Shown here: positions 49,301 through 62,200 of the stretch, piece after piece
Numbering within the stretch: position 1 is the first letter of the stretch
Layout of the letters: each line of letters begins with the position of its first letter
NCBI RefSeq assembly: GCF_040958095.1
Contig: NC_091237.1
Location: 15,539,036 to 15,603,035, forward strand
Source of the DNA: Procambarus clarkii
Taxonomy: Eukaryota > Arthropoda > Malacostraca > Decapoda > Cambaridae
DNA: 64,000 nt
Reading direction: 5' to 3'
The notes under the pieces: generated by a model
Database searches by the model: none
What the model was told of the DNA's origin: nothing
What the model saw: the letters and a program-made list of their open reading frames with translations, nothing else
Program-made: the position numbers and the translations under genes

Positions 49301-52300
49301 TGTACACCTTTGTATTCTTTTCATTCAAACCTCTGCATGTGTTTATTAATCTTGGTTATTACTGGTATCTTGGAATAATTGATCTAGAGATCTCGAATAT
49401 AGATTTCCATTTATTAGGAATGGTATTCTAATGGTATCTAGTTTACATATTTTGTTAGATATTATCTATTCATGGTGATGGATGAATGAGATGAGACAGG
49501 ATGATGTGTGAGAGATGGAGGCAAGAATAATTTAAAAAGCCCTACATAAGGTGCTGCTGCATGGTAGGCTCACTATTGTTGTGAATTTCTGGATGCTGTG
49601 AATATATTCCATAAACAGAATCTGATTGTTGTATTTGTTTACAGGCATTGCAAGCTCCAGCCTGTCACGAAAACATGGTCAAAGTTGGGGGTTACATCTT
49701 AGGTGAATTTGGCAATTTGATTGCTGGTGATTCTAGATCTGCCCCAGCTGTTCAGTTCCAGCTTCTACACTCTAAGGTAAAGCTCAAGACATACCTTGAG
49801 ATGTTTTCGGGGCTTAGCGTCCCCGCGGCCCGGTCGTCGACCAGGCCTCCAAGGCATTGTGACTGTGACTAATAATTTGTTACCTCACTTGGTTATTGTT
49901 ACAAAAAAAAGTACAATATGACTACTGCTTTATTATTTTCAATGTTATTTTGCCTAGTGCTGTTTTTTTTCATTACATTTCTTTTATTACAGTATCACCT
50001 ATGTTCTGCAGCAACCCGTGCTCTACTACTCACAACGTACATAAAGTTCATCAACCTTTTCCCAGAGATCAAGTCACAAATTCAAGATGTTCTTAAGTCA
50101 AATTCTAACCTAAGGTCATCTGATGCAGAGTTGCAGCAGAGAGCATCAGAATACCTCCATCTTTCTGTGACCACCACCACTGATGTTTTGGTAAAGCATC
50201 GTCATCAGACTCTTATGAACTTATAATTTTACATCCAATAATAATTTAATATTCAAAAGTACTTTTAGAATGTTCAGTACTGTACTGTAGGTTATGGTAA
50301 ATATCTTGAAAGGTATACTTAAATTTGCTACTTTGCTAAATCGCTTGACTATAAACTGCTCATTAACTCTCAGGCCACAGTATTAGAAGAGATGCCACCA
50401 TTCACTGAAAAGGAGTCATCCATCTTGGCAGTATTGAAGAAGAAAAGTGGTCGGATGTCGGCTCAAGAGGCTCAGAGAGAAGCTCGGGTGCAGGCGCGGG
50501 AAGGTAATGCAGCACCAGGAACTGAAAAAGCCCAAAATGCTCAGGTACATTCTTATGACATATTTCACTATGCAGAGATTTTGAGATTTTTTTTATACAT
50601 AAATTTATTTCAAATAGAAAAGTTAAGTTTATGGGGTGAAGAGTTCCACTTAACTACCCATAAGTTTTAGTACCTTGAGGAATACACTACAAATATGTGA
50701 ACTAGTTGTAATGAAGGTAGAATCTCGACTGCTTAGGGTTTTTGAGAATTTCTGATTTTTCAGTAATTTTTTTTTGTACTGGAGCACAGCTGACTTGGTG
50801 TCAGCCTTGATACTTTATATATTTAAGATACATGCTCAATTGGTAAGTTGATTGATCACTACATATTTCTGTACTCCATAGCAAGAGCCATAGAACTGCA
50901 TGATAAGATGTTGAACAAGTGTAACTATTTTCAGGCAGTTATTTGTCTGGCTTTCTATGAAAATTTGTTTATGGCAACTTAAAGCTGTTATTTCATAGCT
51001 TTTTTTGGGGCTGTATAAATATGGCTAACTAGCTTGCTTAAAAATTAGTCACTAAGACTAATTTTGTGATAGCTCGGCTAAGACGTTTGGAACTCGAGAA
51101 CACTTCAATACTGTGTACAGTACTTTTTTGACAAAGTACTAACCCCAAGATAAGAGCGTATGTCATATGACATATTTTGCTAAAAATTTAAGGACATTGG
51201 ATTTTGCTTATAATTCTTGATAATTATCAAAATTTGATGCCTCTAGATATTATTACCTAAGAAAATGATAAATTTGTGCTGTACTGTTTTCATTATATAA
51301 TGATATAGATTATTGGTGTATGCAAATTTTAATTAAAATACAATTAAACTGATATTAAGTGAAGACCTACACAAATGTTTAACTTTGGTATGTTGAACAA
51401 CTATAATGCATAAATATTATCAGTTTCTGGAAGGGTCCCCTCAGTTGTTCGTAGGGTTAAGCTGTGGTCCAGCCAAGCATTAGGCACAAGCACCAGGCCT
51501 CCGAGACCCACATTTACCTACCGGGAGCCAGGATCAAAATTTGCCTCTTTATAAATCGTGGTGCTTTTAGTGACGATCTGTCCGAAAACAAGGAAAACTT
51601 TCTCGACTAGCATAGCAAAACTAGCAACTGATTAAAGAAAATTAGGTACAATCAGGCACAAGCAGAGAACACTATATAAACATCAGAGCTCCACGGTTGT
51701 TCAACATCCTCCCAGCAAGCATAAGAAATATTGCCGGAACAACTGTGGACATCTTCGAGAGAAAACTAGATAATTTTCTCCAAGGAGTGCCTGACCAACC
51801 GGGCTGTGGTGGATATGTGGGCCTGCGGGCCGCTGCAAGCAACAGCCCAGTGAACCAAACTCTCACTAGTCAAACCTGGCCTCGGGCTGGGCTTGGGGAG
51901 TGGAAGAACTCCCAGAACCCCATCAAGCAGGTACCTGAAGGTAAAGTTGCAGAGGATTATTGTTGTTGTGTAGATACTGTAATTGTGATGCTCCTATCTG
52001 CTATCAAGTGGCAGCCCAGTCCATCCTGGGTTTCTGTCAGCCAGCCCCCCTCTCTCAAGTAAATACTGTAGCATCACATCATACAAGACAGTGTGTATGA
52101 TGCATTCCCAGCTGGACAAACCAAGCAGCAATGACAAATAAATTCTCTTGGATTGTCATTTACTTTTGGCCAAAAAACAGTGGAGAAAGTTGAAGGCAAA
52201 GAAATCCATGATCTGGCTTGAAAACATAAAACATCTCTTCTCTCATTGGGAGTGTAGTTTCCCAGCCTAATAGCCAGAGCCAGAAGAAAAGCTGCCTTAA

Positions 52301-53232
52301 ATAAGTGGCATCGACCAAGGAAGAAACCTGAAAGCAAGAAGATTAAGTAGGCTCGAGAAAAGTGAGAGCCTACTTCCTTCACCTACTTTGTAGGTGAAGG
52401 AAGGTATGGTAAAGACAGGTGGATGGGCTTGCCTCAAAGACCTGGTGTATTGGGTGTAAGGAGTGTGGTAACAGATAAGCTCATGGAGCTCCTGGGGGCC
52501 CCACCAGAGACTTGCATTCAATGCTTGAATTTTTTGTTATCCTCGGCTTTATAATACGATGCTTCAAATTTTATAAAATAAGACACAATTGTAGTATTGT
52601 GGCATCCTGCAGTCATGGGAGACACAATTGCTAATCTTTATTACTCGTCTTCAGTTAAAGTTTTTGTTCAACTTTTGGGGTGCCATGTTCCTTGTACAGT
52701 GTTTAATTTTTTTAATAAATTTAAGCTTTCCACTTGCTAATGGGACTTCAGGAGTGCTAAGTGAATATTGTGTGTTCCTTTTATATATTCTGGGTTCATT
52801 ACCTGATTGATCTATACCTAAATCTTGGTTTATTTTGTATAATTTATAATTGTTTTCCTTAAAATTTATTGGGGGTTCATTTTTTTCTTGATGTCTTGCC
52901 TGAAATTATGTTGCCAAGTAAAGGGGTTAGTAATAAATGGTGCAAATTATTTTATTATTATTACACACATTTTTCTTGCCTCTTTGGGTTTCCTGCTTAA
53001 ATCTCCAGTGTTTCTCATACCAGAATTAGTTACTGTATATTATCAACAACTGGTATCATGGTTTTCCCTGTGACTTCTTTCTTCAGGTGTTTATCTTTAT
53101 TTTCTTTTTATACTGTACAGTATTTATAAGAAAATGTATTTCTTACATTTTCTTATTAATACATAGCCTTGTATATTTAAGGCCATATATTTAATGGTCC
53201 ATCTTGTCTAAGTCTTTCCAAAACAGCAGTAT

Positions 53233-53283
<51 letters not shown>

Positions 53284-56200
53284 ATGTTATGATTTGAGCC
53301 CAACAGACTAGATTTAAGGGAAGAGGTTCTTACATACTTTTACATACTGCATATTACATCCGCTCTAAAGAAGTTTATTATTGAATGTTCTTAACTGAAT
53401 TGTGTACTGAAATGGGAGATGATATTTGCAATGTTTGCGAATAAAGGTTATGATAATATTAATTAATATTATAATATTAATAAAGATTATGATAGCAGTC
53501 TCCGTGGTGTAGTGGTAAGACACTCGCCTGGCGTTCCGCGAGCGCTATGTCATGGGTTCGTATCCTGGCCGGGGAGGATTTACTGGGCGCAATTCCTTAA
53601 CTGTAGCCTCTGTTTAACGCAACAGTAAAGTGTGTACTTGGATGAAAAAACGATTCTTCGCGGCAGGGGATCGTATTCCAGGGACCATAGGATTAAGGAC
53701 TTGCCCGAAACGCTACGCGTACTAGTGGCTGTACAAGAATGTAACAACTCTTGTATATATCTCAAAAAAATAATTCAGGTGACTCGTGATTGTCTGTAGC
53801 TCCTGTCCTGACCTCATTTATGGTGCTCTCTTATTACTTAAAATAGCCACTGCAAATATAAAATTCCATTCAGGACATCACTTTACAGTTTTTCACTTCC
53901 CAGAGTGTGTGTATTTTTGAAGGTTAGCACCCTCCCCCCTCACACCAACTTTAAAAACATGGTTTCCTGGCATGGGTGATGATTAGGAAACTCTATTTTA
54001 TATTTCTATGTGCATATACATCATGCTTAAAGTGGGTGTCTTCATTTCTTTAATCACTGCTTTGTGTTTCAAATTATGTGGGCTATATTGTGCGCGCATG
54101 CTAACTCGTTTTGCTTGGGCAAGGTGTTTACTGTATGTCCTTGTCTTTACCAGTGGTGTGAGGAAAATAATAAAGGACACTAGTTACCAGCTTATTATAT
54201 CACTCTTTATCATTGCCATTTGTTTGAATGTGACTGGATTTTAAGTATGGGCTCTAGTGTGAATATCGGCTATTCCTGTCGTATTGAGTCGACTCGAGGC
54301 TCCTCAAGATTAAAATTAGGAACGTAGGTGAAGGCTGTGTGAGATCAGGTGTGTGGGAGAGGGTTAGTTTGGGCGAGACTGAGGATATGGTTGATGGGGT
54401 CTGTGGATAGTTGAGTAATAGGTCAGTCAGTGACTGGTTGGGTTATTGGGCTGGGGATGGTAGGGCAGGATGTTGGGCAAGTGTATGTGGACCCGTTAAG
54501 TTTTTTGTAAATTTGAATTTACTACATAATTTTTTACCTACAAGGTAGGAAGCCACATGAAGCTAGGGTTGAGATTAATAAAGTTGTTTAAATTACAGTA
54601 AAAGAAGAATGATAAATTATTATATTAAATATGAATCTAGTTTTAATGTTTGCAGTACTGTATATTCTCTCTGTGCTTAAGTGGTGTTACAGTAAACTTC
54701 AGTTTTTTCAGAGATTTTTTGTGGTGTAAATAATAGAGAACATTAACTCGATACTTTTATTTTTTATCACTTAAAGTATTTGGTACCTATAATTGAGTTT
54801 ATCTTTTTAAATTGCAATAAATTTATAATATCGAATTTCATAATTAATCATAATAAAGCTGTTTTATTGTGTAAAAGAACCTGAATATTTTACATGAAGA
54901 CATTGTTTACTTAATTTGTATTGTACAGGATATTTATGAACTTTAAGATTTGACTACAGTACAGATGGTATTTATTCTAGAACACATCCCATCTTTCTCA
55001 TAAGTTCCCTTAATCACTCGTTACTGCTCAGTTTCGTACTGAGGCTCAAGAAATGCATCCTCGTGCATTGACTGTTTACTGTATTTACTATACAGTATTC
55101 CAAATTTCTATATATTTTGTGCTACCACTCCTGCTGTACAAAATTTGTGTGCATTGCTTAATCTTTGTGCTTGTACATATGTGTAAGTTTATCTTTATTT
55201 CACGTACAGCTTTTTTACTTGTTTAAGAATTTTTTATTTATTTATAGCTGTTCTGTTATTCCTCATTTTGGCTTGCTTCTGTATGGTAGCTCAAGACGAA
55301 ACCATCTTCCAATGCAGCCTTTCCAATTCCTCAGCTGAACAATTCTACGTCTGCGGACCTGTTGGGTCTTTCGACGCCTCCAGCCACTCAGAACAATACA
55401 CAGAGCAACACAGGTTAGTGAAGTTTTGTTCATTAAGTATTAAGTTTCATGAAATAGCTATACAAAATAATTGCAGCCAAGTTATGTCAAAAGTTAAGCA
55501 TCAATGCATGGTGGCTGAGGGAGATTTTCATCTTACATTTCAATTGCCATCCAAACAACATTCGAATGTTGAACCTCAGGGTTCAACAGGGCTATAGTGC
55601 TTATAGCTCTTACATTATTTGTTTTGTACTTTTCTTAAGTTTACAGCATGACCAAGTTGTATGTTGCTTCGGAGATATCTTTGACACATCACTTCTGTTG
55701 AAATGCCCAGTTATTGTATTTCATTGAATTGTTCCACTACCTTGGACTGATGCTGTCACTAGTTTTCCAGTCTCTTCTTCACACGCTTTACATGAGTGCC
55801 ATAACACGAGTATATAAATAATTTGAACAGGAGAGAGACCTCTTGATGCCTTTTATAAGGCTCGGTAGCAGTATTTTAATCATACGTGGAAGAAATGTCC
55901 TTGTTTGAATTTCATGCAAATTAAGGGAGGGTTCTTATGTTGTTTGTACCCAAGCTTCAGACATCGTTTTTCTTAGTTTTCCTTCAAGGGAATAGCCAAA
56001 ACAAGGAGGTTGTGACACTTGCCCCATATTTAATTTTCTTTCGTTTTCTGTGACATTGGTCGTCTTATTTCAGATTCTAAGGAGAAATAAAAATGTCCAC
56101 AAAGTATGTGTCTGGGCTGAAGGACAATTTAGTGTTGATAGAAGTTAAGGGAAAATGTAGATTATTATTTATAAGGATATTTAAGAGTGCATTAATGCAT

Positions 56201-59200
56201 CTTGTTATACAGGTATGTTTATATATTGTCATGTATATTGATGATGATATTTTCAAACCTGGAGCACATTATTTTACTGTGCAGCCATGTGCAAGGTGCA
56301 ATAAAGATGCCACCTACAGTAAGGGGCCTCCTTTGTTTGCAAGGGCATTTGCCCGAGAGTCATGACCCAATATCACTCTTTGACAACTTCCAACTGCATC
56401 AGTCATAAGGAAACTGTTGCTTTGTCTATTATATTCAATGCTTGTTGATCTCGCTAGTAATACCCAGAGATCTACCCCATTGGTCAAAGGGAGCCGGTCG
56501 GCCGAGCGGACAGCACACTGGACTTGTGATCCTGTGGTCCCGGGTTCGATCCCGGGTGCCGGCGAGAAACAATGTGCAGAGTTTTTCACCCTATGCCCCT
56601 GTTACCTAGCAGTAAAATAGGTACCTGGGTGTTAGTCAGCTGTCACGGCCTGCTTCCTGGGGGTGGAGGCCTGGTCGAGGACCAGGCCGCGGGGACACTA
56701 AAGCCCCAAAATCATCTCAAGATAGCCTCAAGAATACTGGTGTCTGAACTTCTTGAGTAGGGGCCAACAGCTGGATACCTGAAACAATAAGGATTTTCTA
56801 GCATAGCTGAGATATATTAATCCATATGACAGCCTGGGGAAAATTGACCCTTTCACTGGAGTGAAGTCATTTTGTTACACATTTACAGCATTGTAGATCT
56901 TTGATGTAAAACAGTATTGTATTATTTTTTTCTGATTCAAGGTTATATTGATTTTTGATCATCTTGTATAAAATTACCTCCGATTCTCCACCTTTCAAGA
57001 CTGAATCATTTGTTTCCTCAAACAGGGTTTATGAGATTTGTTGTCTGTGGTATCATCTTATTGTCAAACACGTTAAATGTCCCACTAGCCTTTCTCAAAT
57101 ATAGTGACCAAATCTCTGGAATATTCCAGGATAGCCTCTACAGTACTAATGAATGGTAGAGAAGGAGGACTTTCTTGTATTACAAAGTCTTTTTAGGGAA
57201 GCCTTGTATTTTTTATTGATTTTATGATGCTCGCTTACTAGTCAGTATCACTCGCAGATTTCAATGTTTAATTTTATTAGCTTTAGTGCTGATCCAATAG
57301 CTTGCACTTTTTTTTTCTTTTCCAATATGTATTACTATATACATTGATCATCATTATAACTGATCTATCATTGTTCAGACAAGATATGTAATATGCTTTA
57401 GTCTTCTAGCAGTTTACAGGGCACCTGCTAAAGCTCTATAAATTGGGGAACTTTAAAACTTGTATCAGAGTGTAACTTTACTCACAATTGTTCTACATTG
57501 TTGCCAATAATTTAAAAACACACAGATGAAACTCTCCCACTCATGGTGAACTTTTGTTAAAATTTTCTGATATTATATCACTGTATTGTATTATTCAAGA
57601 AAGAGGCACTTTTAGAATAAAGCATCGTAAACCAAAAAGTTTCATTATAAATTAAACACTGTTTAAGTTTCCAAAAATTTAGTTGTTCAATTCTGACTAA
57701 CTTTTGAATCTTGAATTAGCACTTGATAAATTTGTCATAAAATGATCAGAAGAAAACAACAATGTACCCAATAGGTGTGCTTGTGGACGTGTTGGGAGAT
57801 CTGTATGGGAGTGGAGGCACCAACACGCACAATGGCACCTCTACCCCGTCTTCACTATCGATGTCAGGTGCTACAGACAACATTAAGAAGTGAGTAATAG
57901 ACTAACACTTGTAAATGCTGTGATGTATGGCATTTATATGTCACAGGGTTAAAAGTCTTGGGAGTGTCTGATAGAAAATCAAAGATTAGCCTTTGAGGTG
58001 TGAAAGGAGTTTGCTGAAAATTGGTTTAGTCTCCTAATATAAACTATTGAAAGAGAAATGCAGTTATAACATTATATGAGAAATGGTGGGAATAGACTGA
58101 TGTCACAATGTGGTTGTGGCATCAATTGGAGCCTCCGCATTCTTCCTGTGGACTCGGTCGAGCTCCAAGTTCAATAACTTTTGTCTTGTCATAGCCAGGA
58201 GTGTTAAGGCAAGCATCTGGGAGTCACTAGAATGCTGGTTTAAATCCCCACATGGCTTCAAATGATTTTCTCATTGATATACAGTATCATGCCATTATGA
58301 TTTGTGTGTGTTCTAAGGGAAAGTGTCATGTTGGAAGCAGTCTTACTCAATGAAGACTGGCATATTGAAACAATTTGAAGGGGCTTTGGTAAGAAGTGGC
58401 TACTTTATGAAAATGGGGTTCAAAATAAAATAATTACAATTTTTTTTTTTTTTTTAATAAGTGATTAAGGAAGTGAACCTAATAAATTTACTATACACTC
58501 AGGTTACATGTTTATGACAATCTCATGGGCACTGGAACAGGCAGAAGTAATTTTCTTGGACCTACTAAGGTTTAGGTGATCCCTTGATCAGAGACATTTG
58601 ACAATACAGCATTACCTGGTTGTTAAACGATTTGGTGAGGTCATTTTCCAGGGAACATAGGATTAAGGACTTGCCCGAAATGCTATGCGTGCTAGTGGCT
58701 GTACAAGAATGTAAGAACTGTTGTACAGTATATATAAATAAATAAAAATAAAGTTTATTTTATGCCTAAATTAACACTAATGTAATGGAAATTTTGTTAT
58801 TGGTTATCAAAAATTGTTGTTTGTGATTAGATGTATAGGATTGGAATGGTATTTTAATGAAAATGGTGGAGTGGAGATTGAAGGAGTAAAAGGGTTTGTA
58901 TGATAATTACCCATGTGTAATTACCTAGTGTAGCTGCAGGATGAGCCATGCTCGTGGTGTCCTGTCTTATCAGTACAAGTATTGTCATACGACTCTTTGA
59001 AACTACTGACAGTTTGGCCTCCAGTGAGAGTCTAAAGGAGAAATTTCTACTTTGCCCAGCCCTCAAAGGGGATTTCCCAGGAAGGAGTGTCAGGGCTATT
59101 GATATATATATAGTGAATTGGTTCATTTCTGCTCAAATGTGTGTTGGTTAACACAAATCAGTTACCATAAAATCTCACACATTCCCTCTGGGGACATTAC

Positions 59201-62200
59201 TTGATATGGTTCATGTGTGGTAACCCTCAGTACATGCAGATAGCGCTGAAAAGCTTCATTTCCTCTCCTTAGCCCCTTGATTTTTGTCCGTGATTAACTT
59301 TAAAAGTCACTACAGTATTGTAATTTACTTGTAGACTGCCTAGCTCCACATTGAAATTACCTTGCAATTTGAAATAATTGCACAACTGCAGTGATTGCAC
59401 AACTGCCTCCAAAGGATACTTGATCAACCAGGCTGTGACTCGTACGTCAGGCTGCGAGCAGCCGCGTCCAACAGCCTGGTTGATCAGTCCGGCAACCAGG
59501 AGGCCTGGTCGACGACCGGGCCGCGGGGACGCTAAGCCCCGGAAGCGCCTCAAGGTAACCTCAAGGTATTACTATACAAGTCTCTTGTATTAGACTATGA
59601 AAAGCACTTAAAAATTCCATGAAATTGCTCTGGATCACGTGCTATTAATTCAGGAAAAGTAAACATTGGTGGTAAACAGCAAGGACCAGCCATAGTGTGC
59701 ACTGCGTGACATTGACTGGGAAGATATAGGTAGTTTGTAATTTATGGTTTTGATTGTTCAGATTATGAGTCCTTGCACAACCCCACTTTTTTTTTTTTCA
59801 TTAATTTTTAATTTTGAATACATAATTTGTCAAAGTCAAAGGGCTACACATGTAGGGCCCAATGCACAGAATGAAACATTTCACTTTTTCTTTCCAGTAG
59901 TATCATAATATTGTTTCTTTTCTTGCAGATTTGTTTGTAAAAACAATGGTGTTTTATATGAAAATGACATAATCCAAATAGGAATAAAGTCTGAATTTCG
60001 ACAGAATCTTGGGAGGATAGGAGTTTTCTATGGCAACAAAACTTCCATGCCTTTGCAGGTGAGGTATTGATGTAGATAGCCGAGTGAAAGTTTAAAGTGT
60101 GTAATTTTATTAACATGTTTAATACAAAATTGTGAGATTCGAACAATAAATTATATTTATTACCATAGGGGCATATAGTACCTTAAATGATAAGGTTTTC
60201 CAGTGCTGTTTTTGCAGCGTTGCATCAGTCACGTAGTATATGTTCTGCATGCTGTGTCGCTCAACGCAGGGGTGCCAGATTTGAGTTGCCAAAAGTCGTG
60301 AGCTGAAGAACTAAATGTCACAAACTTTACAATAAAAGTAGCCAAATATTTTTTTTCCAATTGATTCGCTTTTCAGAATAAACAGCCCAGCTTATTTTAA
60401 CTGTCACCGAAAAAGTAGTAAGTGGCGACATACATAGCTGACTTTTTAATTGAATACAATTATCATAATTGGTAACCCAATTGGGCTACTAGTAGCCCAA
60501 TCTGGCATCCCTGTGTTGCTGTGACATTTAGTGTTCCATTTAAAACCCTGGTAATGTACTAGCTCTTATTAATGTTGTTTAACTAGAGGTGTTCTTATAT
60601 TTGTAAAGGTTCTCAATGTTTAAATTGTGTTTTGTAGGCCTTCAATCCCACAGTGTCAGTGGGTCCAGTTCAACAGGGAAAGGTTACGGTGCAAGTTAAA
60701 CCAGTCGAGCCCTCCATTGATGCTGGAGCGCAAGTTCAGCAGCTTGTTAACTGTGAATGTATTGAGGACTTCAATGGTAAGTGTTTGAAAGGAAATTGAC
60801 TATAGTAACCTTGTGATAAAATATTAGATGTTATACTGTACTGGTACAGTTATAACAGTATTGTGTTGCTCAGAAAATTGAGTTTATATGAACTTTTGTA
60901 TTTTGTATGCTTTAAAACATCAGAGAAACTGTAAGCAGTTATATCTTCCCTGATGTTTGATTTGAGGCTCAGGTGAGTGAAGATTAAGGCTGCATTTACT
61001 ATCATGATGAAATTGGTGTTTAGGTGTCGTGTGCATTTTATTATGTACTAGGTTCTGTTTGGAAGACTAATTTTGTCGTGCCATTATATTGGAGTATTCC
61101 CTGTTTCTAAACAGGATCTGGCATAATGTACTGCTGTGCAATTTTTTTATGCTAAAGTGTAGCTAATGTTTTCACATGACTGACTCGGCATTCTCCCATT
61201 TTCTAGCCTCTCTTTTGTTCACCGTATCAAGAATGTTTTTTCTCTTGGTAATTGCTGTTATCTCGTTATCCCACCAAGCAGTTCCACTTATTCTCTGACC
61301 AGATTGTGAACTCGGCTCACATCCTTTCATTCTTAACATTTCTTGTATTCATCATACTGTATATAGCACTGGTTTATTTGTTCATAGCCTTTCTGTAAGA
61401 TCATTATCAGTTCTCCTTTGCACGAATCTTCCATTTTTACTCTGCATTTATTAATTTTGCTTCTAATTATGAATTCCCATTAATAATAGTCTTGCACAGC
61501 AGCAACATGTGCTTGATCATTAACAAACAGGCCACATGGTATTGAACTGGACACTTTTGACATTCACATGCATAATAAGAAGTTGACTCCAGTCACTCTG
61601 TATCTCTGCAAAGAATATACATAAATGTGTGTAATATGCACAGAGTACTTTTGAGCTAAGCAAAGCAATGTGTAACTAGATTGTTTTCAGGAAGGTTGTC
61701 TATTTCCCAGATGGGGGCTCTAATATGGACGTTGGAATAACTGTTCATTTGACTTGCAACACTTAACTTTTTTGTCCTCATCCCTAAGGGCATGGAGAAA
61801 CTATTTTCTTCAGACCTCAAACCTTTATTTTGGATGTGTAATATGGAAGTTAGCCAATTTTAGAACCACTGGTGACTTTGACAATGTTATCTTGATCTTC
61901 ATAATGCTGTCTAATATACTAGACCTGACATAGGTCTGAGTACATCTGCATTGGCTGAGTGCCCAAGAGAGAGATGCTGCTGATGTTTTACTTGGTCCTA
62001 TTTTGATTTTCAAACTCGATGAATTTTTGTGTGAAACTACACAAGCCAATAAGAAACTGTGTTCTCAATGAATGACTTTGCACACTTATAGACCTGTCTA
62101 GCAGCTGTGCTTCTGCATTGTTGCTTTAAGATAAGTATGGGTTTCTTGCTTCCCTAGGAATACCCATTCATTTAAAAAGTCGGCTATGTGACATCAGTAC

